The notes: generated by a model not told the origin, from the sequence alone. Counted from the first letter of the stretch, positions 37,517 to 51,300 are shown. The stretch is DNA of 64,000 bases from Manduca sexta (GCF_014839805.1 NC_051141.1:15694777-15758776); one strand, 5' to 3'. Numbers and translations: made by a program.

Positions 37517-37877
37517 TACAGGATCAAATTGACATTGTGTTACTAAATTAAACCACAAACTCGTGTTCAAATTTGCTGATAGTGTGCCAAAAATTGCCAT
37601 TAGTAATGAATGTTATCACCAAAAACCCTGGTTTTAGTTTTCTGATTTTTTTTACTATTTTGTAGTTGCGAATATGGCGTGTGCGTCGGTGTATTTCTGA
37701 CTGAAAGTATGATGTTGCAACGAATTCTCTTAAACTAGAAGTAGTTGCAGTAAAGCGCGGAAACCTACACTTTTTTATTTTACTTCTACGGCTCAAATAA
37801 CCTATTATAAAGTGTTATTTCCGAGAAGATAAGTATGTGGTTTAATTTAGTAATGCAATCTCAAAATTACCCTGCAT
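37517..37877 (+). mobile_element. MITE, family A (near-complete copy)
   Basis: It begins TACAGGATCAAATTGACATT and ends TCAAAATTACCCTGCA, the expected imperfect inverted repeats. It lies only about 50 bp upstream of the candidate exon at 37929. Confidence 0.65.
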
Positions 37878-37928
37878 ATTCGAATTGCGGCATATATTAA
37901 TTTAAGTACTTACTTAATTTTTTTTTAG

Positions 37929-38023
37929 GTAAATATGCGATGCGAGACCGGCGCCCGCTGCTGCGGCGTCGTCTCCGTACGGAATACAGACGCTTAGTGC
38001 GTGCTGATCTTGTTAATCAATCG
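37929..38023 (+). CDS. Candidate internal exon encoding an Arg-rich segment
   Basis: A T-rich tract ending TTTTTTAG at 37928 leads in and a strong donor TCG|GTAAGG leads out. Of the three plus frames only one is fully open: KYAMRDRRPLLRRRLRTEYR, RLVRADLVNQS. The segment is GC-rich, unlike its flanks. The entry phase (two bases completing a codon) matches the exit of the candidate exon at 35433-35544. The 31 residues include 11 arginines. Several RR/RRR sites would suit a processed prohormone or a nucleic-acid-binding tail. The family is not recognised and no next exon was found. Confidence 0.4.
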
Positions 38024-38159
38024 GTAAGGAATATTTAACAAATCATGGTCGCTAGTTTTTTCGGTCTAGCTGGCCCCGTTCCTAACAATTGATTTCACGG
38101 ACCTAGTGATATTCATGTTTGAGGCATAGTAATAGTTTCACATCAACGGTTACCATTTA

Positions 38160-38822
38160 TTAGATCCTTACATATGAAATTGACATTTTGTTGTACTGGC
38201 TACTTTGATCTAAAATATCTCCTCTTTAGTTAAGAATTCCAAATTCAAATTTATAATGCATTTAACTGGTACCTACATATAAGTTTTAAAAACAGTAATT
38301 TGTTTGTTTTTTTCTGATTAGTTTTGTCTTTAGCGTCTTTCATTTCGCAGTTATAGAAAACATGAAAAATCGCTATATTTACGAGTATGAGTTCCACCAT
38401 GGCACCAGTGCTGCAGAAACAGAGCGAACGATAAACGATCTGTATGGCGCTGGTATCGCAAAAGAAAATACGTTCTAACGTTTTCGTTCTGTTAATTTCG
38501 ACCTTCACCACAAGCCCCATGTAGGTACACCACCGACCAGACACCAAGGTGAGGAAATAAAGGCTTTAGTGAAAGCGGATCCTACAATTGGAATGTGTGT
38601 AACATCCACCGTAGGTACCGTAGGTAGGATTACCACTTATTCCGCAATCTTGATAACTTTTTACAAGGAAAAAAATTTGAGTCTGCTGTGTGAGGGATCA
38701 AGGAGATGAGATGACAAAGGGTAAAGATAATTATGGTGCATACTTTGATTAGTTAATTATATATTACAAAAAAAAATGTATTCTTCTCATACAAAACGCC
38801 AATTTCATATGTAAGGACCTAA
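38160..38822. mobile_element. 663-bp mariner-derived MITE
   Basis: The left end TTAGATCCTTACATATGAAA is matched at the right end, inverted, by TTAGGTCCTTACATATGAAA, and the match continues TTGRCRTTTTGT. TA lies on both sides. The same end sequence occurs next to the dead mariner at about 31674, which suggests that mariner family moved it. Confidence 0.8.
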
Positions 38823-40199
38823 TATTCAGAAAAAGTCAGAGAATCTATTCAAAATTTAAATTGATAAAAAAAATATGGCACTGTAGTTTTATACAACATA
38901 TTTTTCTGTCCGTATTTATTGGGCTGGATTGTTGCGAGGTCTATTTTCTATTTCTGTACCTCCGCAAGGATGAAATTTGAACACCGGCGATTTACTTAGG
39001 ATGCTTACTAACGTCTCCTTTAGTGTAAAATACAAATAATCATCAAAACTGCTAGAAATAATCCAAACAACTCATCCTCATAATAGGTGTTACAAATTTC
39101 TCTAAAGTAAACAAGCACTATAATTTTCCCTCGCGAAATTAGGCTGAACCAGCTGGATATTTACTTATCGATTCAGAACCTAGCAATTAGTCGATTAATC
39201 TGAAATAGTTTCGAACATAACTTGTTTATCTCTATTTGCCGTTTGACACCTGTCATTAATATTAAAATATTTTTTGAAAAATGAAAAAAGTCTGTCCGTC
39301 ACTGAGGCCCGCCACCTTTGCGAGTCGTTCCTTAAACTAAAGGCACGTTTACATTTGCTATGTTTTTATGTCGCTTTTAGTGTGATTATAAAGCCTTGCA
39401 CTATTTAAATTATACGCTAAGCATCATTTAATTTGCCCATACTCCTGTCGAAACAGTCACAGAATAAAGGTATTAAAATATTTTATTTGTATTTAAAACT
39501 GTTATTAGAATTACTTTGTTAGCAGACAACTGATATCACGCTAATGTATAGAGACGTCATAAATTACAAGCAATAGCATATTCGCATTTACGTTGGATTC
39601 GCAAAAAAAATGTAGACAGCAAATATTTTATTTTCGCTGGGCATCGCTTTGCATGCAGTATGTATATATCGCTTTGTATAGCACTGGGATAGTTTAACAA
39701 ATAGCGGAAACGTATGTTTCCGTCCTTTGGCGGTGCGATAATTGGTTTAAGCCTTCTCTGCCATCCAGACATTAATGTTTTCGAAAATCAACACTCATGT
39801 AGACTACCGGTTACTCAATCGTGTATAGATTGAACTAGCTTAAATATACACGATTTCCGTGTATGAAAATTGAAAATATATAAGCTAATATAAACTTATC
39901 CTTAATTACACCACGTACTTAAATAAGAGGCAAAAGAACTAAAAATTCTAAGTCGGCAGCTGCTCGAACGACCGCTGCTAGTTACAGGCCAACAAGTAAC
40001 AGATAGGAAGGGAAACATTGGAAGTAAATATTCCTCATTGCATGTCATTTATTTTGCCATCGAAAGTAATTTTGATACCCTAATGGTATGTACCCATAAC
40101 AACTCACCAAAGTGGTAAGCCCAAAATTCCTTGTCCAATAATCAAAGCTGTACTCTTTGTTCCTGAGACAGTGTCACACAACTTGTTCCTCGGGGACGC
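38823..40199. other. No gene seen
   Basis: A minus-strand frame of 71 codons at 39557-39772 (GWQRRLKPIIAPPKDGNIRF...) is not recognised. It may be a repeat fragment. Confidence 0.4.
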
Positions 40200-42141
40200 T
40201 ATTTCAAATACACTTAGTACGACGCGCTGAAATCAATGGGTTGGAAATGAAAAATAATATCAGAATTCACGTTTATTATTTATTTGATTCAGAAAAATCA
40301 CAACTGTATAATTATAATATGTCACAATGTTCCAACCGACATCTTTGGCGACAGACCAATACATATGACACAAAACAAGTACAACGTTTAAAGAATTTGG
40401 AATTTTGTGCGTACTCAATATTCGGTAGTCGGTAAGCTGCGAGCGTAACATGTGTGCGATAATGTGTGGTGTAGCGAACACTTCAAGGGTTCATATGCCT
40501 TCTATAATAATCGACGATTACAATAAATTGTTCGTAAACTGAGTAACTACAATACACTTATTCAACTGACTACATTTGTAATAACTATAAAAAATATTCC
40601 AAAAAGCAACTAAATGTGTACACGCGCCGTGTAGGCTCCTGCGAAAACTCCAAACGTTCCGAATTCACGTACTTACATATAAAACCATTAACTCCACAGT
40701 GGAAACACCTCTATCTTATAACCGCAGTTGTAGCGCTCAACGTAAAATTAAATAACAAAAATATATGTACAATTTAGCAATAAATAATTACAAAATAATA
40801 ATAAATGATATAGTAAATAGTGGAATCTAGTTGAAAATAATTTGTTTTCTTTTGCTCTGCATATAAAATAACGTTCAGAACGCAAACTGGAATGGAAGAT
40901 GAAACAAAAAGTGAAACATAATACATAAAATGAAGTATAATCATTCTAAACGACTATGCTATATATTTTCACGTATTATCTAATAAAGTTATTTAATATG
41001 TGATAGTTCTGCCTTCGTCTTGAGATCTGACAGAGCTGGGCACATGGAGTAAAAGCGGAAATCATTAAATTCTTACGTGCCTATCATTGAATATGGTTAA
41101 CTACATAAAATATAAAGAAAATACATTCACAAATTCGGCATATTAATAAAACACGCTTTGTGCAGGACAACGCACCTCGTACTTATTGTGCAGATTATAG
41201 TGTATAACAACAGAGCCATTGAACACGCATCGCTTATTTTGATTGTAATATAAAGCACCAAATAAAAATTTCAAAACTATCCTTTGTGAATTTTATGGTA
41301 AAAGAACAACAATAGTATACAATAAACGCGGTGTGTATCCTACACAAACTAATGTCATAAACAAAATCATTCTCATTTGCTATTGATAGTAATACAATAT
41401 GCTTACAAAATAAATTAACTAAACATATAAATTTCCAAACACATTTTATGTCAACTGATACATTGCCTTTTTATAGCGCCAACCTGTCAATTTATTGTCA
41501 ATCATTAAAAAACGAAAGTCGAAAGATCAAAATCAAACAGGGCACATTAAATGCAATATTCATATTGATGGAGTACTAACTCTAAGTTCAATATTATTAA
41601 TTGTAATATTTTGTTAAATATGCGCTAGCATTATAAATTACATTACGTAATCACAACAATATGATTATAAAAAAAATTGAAAGCCGTTTGTCAATCGACG
41701 ACAAACTTGGAACTTTCCTACTGACAATACTAAATGACTCGAATCACTCGGATTCATGACTCAGTCGACTTGCGCCGCCGCGGGCCAATCCTTGCTAACC
41801 TACCAACCGACTTGAACCGAACGCGGCCAAGTCACGGTCAACACTGCACACTAAAACATCACAAGCGTCGTTAAATTGTAGAATCAGAGCTCAGACTTCC
41901 ATCAGTCTTGTATCGCGCACAAGCGACGCGATTAGCGTGAGGATCACTAAGGGAAAATAATAAAATGTCGTATCGATACCAGTCAAGAGCTACAAATTAA
42001 TCTTTAAGGAAAAAGACGTATTGTAGGGAGTGAACACAGAGAGAGAACACGGTTGTTAGTGTTTGACCTGTTCGTTTTGTTGAGAGTGCGCGTTCGGTCG
42101 GGCGCGTGCGCGTGCGCGGCGTGCGAGCGCGTGCGCGGCTT
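40200..42141 (-). other. Probable 3' UTR of DIP2
   Basis: No open frame continues past the TAA. The first 55 bases are GC-rich alternating purine/pyrimidine (42085-42140), after which the sequence becomes AT-rich. A minus-strand AATAAA candidate lies at 41491-41496, with further ones near 40272 and 40279. The true end cannot be fixed without transcript data. Confidence 0.4.
41491..41496 (-). terminator. Candidate DIP2 polyadenylation signal (AATAAA)
   Basis: This is the first exact minus-strand AATAAA found downstream of the DIP2 stop, about 650 bases past it. In DNA this AT-rich the hexamer is common by chance. Confidence 0.3.
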
Positions 42142-42394
42142 TTACATATTGTAGGCGATGTATATGGCGTCGATTTGGTCGGAGAGGAACCCGTCGCGTA
42201 GGTGCATGCGCTGCTTTTCGCCGCGTGAGTTAATCGGCACCACACCGGGGTCTACCACCACGACCACGCCCACGATCAAGTGGTGCTCTTCCAGCACCGT
42301 GTTGGTCACCAGCGGCACCAGGTTCAGCGCCTCACTGTCGTTGCCGTCCAGCTCCACGACCACCACCAGCAGGTTCGTCCACGTAAATACCGCA
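42142..42394 (-). CDS. DIP2: DIP2 terminal coding exon with stop codon
   Basis: The acceptor is GTGTTTCAG and the stop is TAA at 42144-42142. It encodes AVFTWTNLLVVVVELDGNDS, EALNLVPLVTNTVLEEHHLI and VGVVVVVDPGVVPINSRGEK. The protein ends in QRMHLRDGFLSDQ...IAYNM, the invariant DIP2 tail. Confidence 0.97.
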
Positions 42395-45300
42395 CTGAAA
42401 CACAACATTTAAGTCACTGATTATTATTTGTCACTTAACGTTATCAAGGTAACGCTGTTCGATTAACTTTATAATGATATATTAATAATGAATATGAAAA
42501 TCATTGACGTTGATTACATTAAATTCACATACTAACTTCTAAAAAACATGAATTAAATAAACTATACAATATCATTTCTTCTCTAATAAATTATAGTGTA
42601 AAACAGTGATAGTTAATACCCAACATTGAAATTTAAAAAGGACACCAATTTGATAATTTTGCTTTTGTTTAATCATTTATATTGCAAGACTAAAGGCTCA
42701 ACCAAATGACTTTTCGCTTTCTTGTCTACTACCAAAAATACACTAAGCATCAAAAGTAGCCAAGTAACTCAGGTGTCCATAATGCAGTGCTAAACGTTTA
42801 ACCTCACCTTAACAATCTGTACATCCAAAGTGTTCTAAATGATGGGAGCATGTAATGTTTCCATTATAACATAGCATGCACATTATCAAATGTATATAAG
42901 CAAACTGAAAGTGACTGCTATAGAAATGAGTCGACTGTCAATAAGACTACCAACATAAATAAATTCATGTTTCTAAATACACTGTAGATTCGTGGTTAAT
43001 TAAAAAAAAAGTTCTCGACTATCTGCTTCGTTTGTTGAATGATGTCAGTGAAGTCTTTTGTTTCGAATTATTTAAAAACCAACCGAAATGAAATGGTGTG
43101 ATAATTGCGTGCTTAATTTTAGTAATATTATAATATATAATATTATGAACTGTCCCGCGGAATTGCGTGGATAATATTATTAATCTTGTTATATTACTTC
43201 TTACTTATATTATAAATGTTAAATTTTGTGCAATGTTTGTATGTTTTTGGAAATAAATATAAAATTTGATTAATGTATTGGGATTGAATTTTGGATACGA
43301 ATGGAGACTTCCTTATAACTTTCCAAGCAGATGTTCTGGCGTCTATTTTGCCTTGAACTGCTACAGTGATTTATATGGACTGGCATAATGTATCGATTAT
43401 CGGTCTTAAAACAATAAAAATCAACTGATGGCAACATTTTTCAAATTATTAATTATTAGAGCAGTTCTTTCTACTTAAAGGTGTTGTTATAAATTCTGAA
43501 GGGAATTTGCAAATAGAACAAAAAGTAACAATGGTTAATTTTTTTGTTTGTAACATTATATATTTGTTTTGTAATTGAACGCGTATTGAGACATTGATTT
43601 GTTATGCACCTGCCCATACCTTTACGGACACAGGCATCTCTTACGTATGTAAACTACAATAGCGAAGAATTTTTTAATATCAATATGTTTGATAACATAT
43701 TCAACATTTTGGGTACGTAGTTAAATTTGATTACTTCGATTGATCGATTAATTGTGAAGATACATTGACAAAAAAATTTGAAAATGATTTTAACATATAG
43801 AATGCCATCACTATTCTTAATAATTTGATTGTTTAAATGTTTTTGATTTTTTAGGAATGTAAAATTACTGGGAAGTGAAATCGGAATCGATAATTACAGG
43901 ATACAGGGATATCAGTTAAATAAACTGCCTGCCTGATAACGAAATATTAATAATAATAATTACGCACCATTCGGCGATCTTCTTGTGGCAGCGCATGACG
44001 GAGTTCTCTATATCGATGGGGTGGTAGCGCATGCCGCGCAGCGTGACCGTCTCGTCGAGAGCGCCCACCACGAACACGGCGTCGTGCGTGTCGTGCGCGT
44101 CGCCGGGCACGCCGAGCCCTCCCGCGCTGCACGCCGACGCGAGCGACTCCGTGTCGCTGTCCCGCACCGACACGCTCGTGTCGTCCCCGCCGGCGCTCGT
44201 CGTGATCTCCGTCCGCCGCAGGAAGCCGAGGTACCCGGTGCGCGCGTACACCTCGCCCGTGCTGCCCGTCACCAACTGCGCGCTGAAGTGGTCCGCATAG
44301 TCACTCTCGTCGCCGTAGATCGTGAAGTATCCGCTCGCGTTGTGCGGCGACTGCACCCATATTTCGCCTAAGTGCGAGTCTCCGCACTGACCCTTGGTCT
44401 CCGGGTTGGCCGTAATCACCTTTACGCCTGGCAACAGTTTTCCAGATTCCATCAGACACAGCGAGTGAGGACTGCCGCGCTCCACCAATGACACTCGGTC
44501 ATTCCTCAACGCGCGAAGGTCGACATATACCGTCGACGGCTCAGGGCTAGAAGCGCCTTGGAGGCAAATTGCGATGTTCACGCGGCATCCGAACGAAGTG
44601 GACACGGCCCGTGGGCTGAGGCCTAAAGCGGAGAACAATTTCGAGAAGGAATTAGTGAGGTTAATACGCGGGCGCTCTTCGGCCACCACGACGCAGGTCC
44701 TCACGCACGCCAGGTTGATTCCTTTGTTTTTAAGCTGGTTAACAGAGCTGCCGAGACCTTTGGTGCATAGTTCCATCACGCCATACGAGCAGAAAGTGTC
44801 CCGTACTTTATATTGCGAGACAGCGCTTAGCCACAGAGCTGGGTTGATTTCGACTTCAGACGGCGGGATGAGGATGGAGTGGTGTCCCGAATAAATACTG
44901 CTGAGACACCACAGGGCGAAACCCAGACCGCAGTATGGATCGAGACATAGGGCGATGTGTCGCGAAGGGTAAAGTTCGCAAGCGATCTTCATAGAGCGGC
45001 AGAGTGACGTCACCGCCGCGTGAGACATCTTTATTCCAGCGAGCATTCCAGTGGTGGATACACTGAAGTCCAAGTACGCCAACATTTCAGCAGTGGGCGC
45101 GCGGTATAAGATCGGTAGCTTCTTCTTGGGCATATCGTCTGTGTCGAGAGTGAGCGGCCAGGACTTGCTGTCGAGGACGTTGCTCGCCTCCTTTGAACGC
45201 AGCAACTTTATCACAGATTGATTGGAAAGGACCAGCGTGGCCTTGCTGACGTCGACGATCATCCTGACGGTGGGCAAGGTGGTGTGCAGGTTCTGGGGGT

Positions 45301-48300
45301 GTGGCGGGCGTATGGTGACGGGCACGGCGCCCACATACAGACAACCGTAGAAGGCGCAGATAAGGTCCAGCCCTGGGGGGAAAATGAGGGCCACATGGTC
45401 TCCGGTGTTCACGCGCCCCTTCTCTAGTAACAGGATGCCGATCCTCTCCGCCTTCTTGTGCAGTTCCGCGCATGTCAGCACCTTCGACACGGCACCCTTC
45501 GAGTTGAGTAGCGTGAATATCACGTGGTCTGATGTGCTCTGCGCTCGCCAGCGCAGGATCTGCGAGATGAACTGGTACTGGAAAAGAAAACAGTTATATT
45601 ATTCGATATGAATACGATCAAGATACCGCAGGTCCTTCAGTTTATGCAAAGGTGAGTTATGTGAGATGTGACACTAGTCTTTACTATTAGGCTAGGCTTT
45701 CCTAGGATCCATTCTCAAGCTGGTAAAAAATTTAGTAGTTTTGTTTTTGATTGCCTCCGATATATATCAATTCAGTACCGTTTCCTTACGAGACTATTTT
45801 ATTTTATACGAAGAGTTATTTGATTTTATAATATTAGATATATCCTATTGTAAGTTGACCAATAATTAAAATCTGAGTAAAGTACATAATTATTCTAAAT
45901 ACTGTGTTGGTATCTTACCTTCCTGGCGGCATCAGAGTCATCAGAGTAGCCCATGTCGCGGCCCTGCGCCGACGCGAGTCGGTTGCCTTGCACCAAATTC
46001 CCTACGATCACTGAAGCAGGTCCGACGTCTACAAAAATCAAATCATTACCAAACATTCAGAGGGAAATTATATATTCGCATTTCGCCATTGCCGCTGAGC
46101 TCTTATGAATGTAACTTTTATTCTATTTGTATTAGCTAATGTGGCGATAACTTATATTTTTACTACTTATAATTACTTTATATTTATTTGCAGCGCGGCG
46201 AGTATTTGTGATACATAAATATACATGATACAAAACATATTGTGTAGTATTTTCAGAGATTATACCAACAGTATTTTATAAGCATACTAATAGATACTAT
46301 TGTGTATGAATTGTAGTATATTGGTAGAAAACGTCTGCCTTGCCCTACTCTAAATGTTTTATATTGTGTTCATGAATCGCATTTGTGTGTTTTGACATTT
46401 TAACTTATACCTGAATAATGTTGAAAATCGCTTTCTAATAACACAATAGACGACTTCATCGCAATCGCATAATAGCTTTTCTATTATAATTAGAATTCGC
46501 AGCGTGCCGAGGTTTAATTGTTATTTTGACTATTGATACATCGCAATGCGAAGTGTTCACACATTAATTTGTAAGTTCTAGTAATGATGTGATGACAAAT
46601 AATTTCTTAAACTCTTACTGTATTAAGAAATTGTTATGACAGTTGCAAAGTCTTTATATTTACAGATAGATATTCAGCATCATCACACCAAGACACATTT
46701 CAGATTACGCTATATCGTCCTACGCTAAAGTATATCATTATATTTATAAAGATATATGTATATTAGTCTCATACAAGTCTTAAAACATAACAAATATCAG
46801 TGCAATAAAATGTCAACTGTATGAACATTTGGCTGATTTATATGAAACGTGTACATATCGTATACACATACAAACCATATAGCGTATTCGGAAATGTGTG
46901 ACGGACGAGTAACTCACCAGAATGTATCTCCCTCGGCTTGGGCAAGTTGGTGACGCAGGTGTGCGGGCACATGAGAACATTGGCGGGGTGCAGCGTGCCC
47001 TCCAGGAACCGTCGCTTGCATTCGCTAAGGTGGATGCCACCGAGCGGCGTTTTGGGCAAGTAGTTGGGCTGTACTAAGGCCAGACAGTAGATGCCGACCT
47101 GGTGGATCGAGTCGACCGCCTGCAGCACTCGCGACATCCACTGGAACGACTGTTGGCGGAGCTGTTATTGATACGTGTGGCAGAATTTTTGTACGACAAC
47201 ATTTTTTTTAGAAGGAAGCAAAGGCGACAAGCACCAAGGAATTATTTTTATTAAATAATTTGTATTGTGTATTAAAATCCCATATGAACTTTTTAAAAGG
47301 TGATAAGATTATTATCTGTATTTTGCACCAAACTATACTTTTGTAAGTATTGTAAAGTATATAATCAATATAGTCAAACTATCAAAATTACGAGAGAAAA
47401 TTTTAGAACAAAAAAGTGTTGTTTTGAAGAATTTAAGCTAAATGTTATGATATCTTTATAAACTATAAAATGTGATCTATAATATGTTTTCATGTGTACT
47501 TAATAATGTTTAGTTACGGGAGATACAAACTTGGGATTAACCATTCTAGACGGTCATCAAAAGTGAAAGTATAAAAACCTGTCAAATAATGTAACAATAT
47601 CCAAACTACATACAAGCAATACTTATTTAAGTGTAATAATTTCTCATGCACTACAATAGCCTCTATACAAGTTGCTATTAAAACGGATTGTAGATAAATA
47701 AATAAAATAACAAGGGTTTTAGATATAAATATAGTGAAAGTTAATATTTAAAGATGCAATCAAAAGAACAGTTGTAAAACAAATATAAAATGTAACTAAA
47801 AATCGAAACTATACAAAGTAAGGCACATAAAGAACAAAGTTAATAAACACAAAATATTTCAAGAAGCTCAAAAGTTTGCATTTTAATTATACATTGAATT
47901 TTTCTATCAGCAGCATCTCAGATATACAAAAATTATACATACCTGAATTTGACTATTATATTTTCTCTAGAACAAGATCTATTTTAGTTAAATAAAACCT
48001 ACATTTTATATTTAATTGTATACAGTCAACTTGTTACTATTATACTATAGGCAAAAACAAACACTAACTCAATATCAAGAACTAATAGCACGTACCTAAC
48101 CTACCCAACAATAAACTCAAACATACAAGAAAACTTGACTGACCTCTTCCTCACCGCAGTCGGGCCGTTGTTCCGCCACGATGCAGATCCTCTCGTCGCG
48201 CAGCACCCTCACAGAGAACACGGCGATGCGGCCCCTGTATATGAACTTCATAGGTTCCACTGCGAGGACCGTGGCGATGATGTCGTCCATGTTGTGCTTA

Positions 48301-51300
48301 CGTCCGGTGACAGTCATCAGGCCGTCGCGCGAGCCGCACACGAATACCAGCCCTACGGGGAGAGGTGGCAGTTAAGCATTCAGTTTGCAACAGCGCCATA
48401 AGCAGTCCACTGACAGTATGAACATACGACAGATGCAAATCGTAAAAGTGTGATGTTATGTATGTATGTGTTCAGTGTTAGTCAAATTTATAAAAATTAA
48501 CATTCTTTTTTCTCCAGGTTAATTTGCGATGCATCCAGGTACTCTACGTGTTCACAAAGTTTGTTTCAAAATATTTGGGTCGGGTTTTGCATGCGTGATA
48601 TACAAATATAAATAAATAAACACATTTTATTTTTCTAAGTGTATAAAACTTAAAATTATTTGATCATGATTGGTCCCAGAAGTTCGCTCTTTAGGCGGCG
48701 CTGTTACTCTCCGTAAGATTATTATTGATCGCGATTAAGTCAATATTCAGCTCAACAACTTTCTGATAAAGTACGTACACATGATCAAATACAGTTCTTT
48801 GTACGAGCCATTTACAACTAACCTTCCCTATCATATTTCATTTATCCCCGTTTAGAGTTAAATATTTATTTTGCAAAAATATAATAATGTCCCTCCAGTA
48901 TTAAAAAAAAATATTTTAGAATATGGCGTTGCAATAACGTTTATATTTCGAGATAACATATTTCTGTAAGAGACGAAGGCGGCGAGGAGTTAATGAGCCA
49001 CAGCGAAATGTGTAGGCGTTTAAAAATATATATAAACACGTAGGTAACTTAAACTTCATAGACGTTGAAAGACTGAGAAACAGCCTTGTTATCACAGCTT
49101 TACTCCGTCCTTAGATAAAAAACGTCTATGAATAAGGGGGGTTATTATATAATTTCACAATCAAAATCATCATAAAATTTACATCACCAACATTGGGGAC
49201 GTTATAGAACAAAACACTTCCTCGGCCTGCGGGCTGTTGTTTTTATTATGCTGTTTATGGGAGGTGAAAATCAATAAATCAGACCATCAACCCGTGACCC
49301 AGATTACGAGCTGGGGGAGCGAGCACGGACCGTACCTGACCTACGACAACCGCCGGGTTGTGTGCCTAGTCATAGCAAAAGCGAAGTCTTGTTGGTAAAA
49401 AGTTAGAATTTAAGTAATCTGTTTGAATTTAATGTAGACACTTTAACACCATATACTAATTTAATAATAACAAAAGTTTGTTATACACTCTTATTAGTTC
49501 ATTCACATACTAGGTTTGATCGCGATTTCGCCTGCGTAAAAGTTATTTTCTAAGATAAAATTTATCCTATATCAGTCTAAGAAAAATTCTTCCCTTACAT
49601 ACCAATCATGATAAACAGATAAAAAATGAGCATTTTAACGTTATAGAATTCAGTAACATGAAGCAACATGTTAGAAAGGGTTTTTTATATAAAAATCACA
49701 GACAGACATACGTAACAATAATTGATGTAATTATGTAAATTTTAAATATTATTTATTCCACTACGCAGTTCTTTATGGTGGCTCGAGTCTCTACATGACC
49801 TACCTCCATATACCATATCCCATAAGTGTGTAAACATAACTGATTGTTATCGATATAAATGTAAAATTGTATTTGCGCTTAATCGTGCTTTACAATAACT
49901 TATTTTGACGGATTAAAGAAATCCTTTTTTATTTAGAAACTCAAACACATAACTGACAAAGTGTTTACACACAATTTTAATAGTTTATATATTTTCATTA
50001 CTATATCCACATTAATACGTACCGAAACGAGCCAGCCAAGGTAAGATATGCATTATTTACTACCACAGTAGGCACACCAAATTTATTTTACTTAACAAAC
50101 CGAAAATTGAGTAGCGACGCCGGTTTGGCGTCCCGGCTGCAACTGGTACAGGTACTGAAGCCCTAGCGCTGCACGGCTATTTCCGCTCATTCATTTTATG
50201 TCAGTCATGTGAAACAGACTATAAACAAACCAACAAAAAGCCTCCTGTACAGATTATATGAAACGTGTTATTTTTTTTAAAATATAAACAATGTAAAAAA
50301 GTAAATCTTATCTTAAGTACTGCAATAAATTGTTATTTTATAAAATCATACTAGCAACAGACTTAAAGAGTTATGCGTTTATATACAGGTTGATATTATT
50401 TTGTAGAGTGATTTGAAAGCGTTCACAGCTGAGTATGAATATAGTCGATCAACAAAATTGACATTTATGTTAAAATTACACACATTTCCTTTTGTGACAC
50501 TGAGTTTTTTATATCATATAAAGACACCAAAAAAATTTAGTAATATTGTTTCAGAACCTACTTTACTTTTCCTTTCCTTAGTACCTAAGAAAACTTAAAG
50601 TACCTATATTACTATTAAAAATCTATTATAATTACGGTACTCAAAAAATAAATTAAAAGATAGAAAATACTTACGAAAAGTTCTGGATACATATTCTTAA
50701 AACATAATTAAGAAGCGGTTAGACGTCTGGTTACATTTTTAGGAATTGTTTGGTGGATGCACTTGGCAGGTGTCGAAATTTTGACAATTCCCGGTGCATA
50801 ATATATTCCAGTGCACGCTACGCAATTATGTTTTCTTAGCATTAATCGCTATTTATTTATGTGTAAAAATTTAAGTGGTATCATATTTTTTTATTTTATT
50901 GTATTTTATTGGGGGTTGTCTGCTCACATTTTAGGGCATGCACAATTTAATATACATTTATAGATAAGGTAGATTTCTCACAAGTAGTGGGGAGATTAAT
51001 GATTTTTCAACAATCTGTTACATATACGATTAATTTACTCGCTCTAGCCATATTTTTAAGAAATCAAAAATAATTTCAATTTTTTAGAATGTATTATAAT
51101 CTGTGCGTGTGGAATAAACATCAGGTACTTTAGTTTATATTGAGATAGTCATTGGAACGGTTTCTTGGAAATAGTGAAGTATTGATTTTTATATCGCAGT
51201 TTCTGTCTGAATATTATTCAAGTGTCAGTTACGTAACGTGAATAAAATAATTCGGGGGTGTGTCAAGTTCGCTTTCTAATAAATTTGGATTCCTTTGTAT

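Noticed and set aside
38251..38547. 98-codon minus-strand frame
   Set aside because: It lies inside the mariner-derived MITE.
44574..44894. 106-codon plus-strand frame and other antisense frames at 43985-45611
   Set aside because: Shadows of the large DIP2 exon on the opposite strand.
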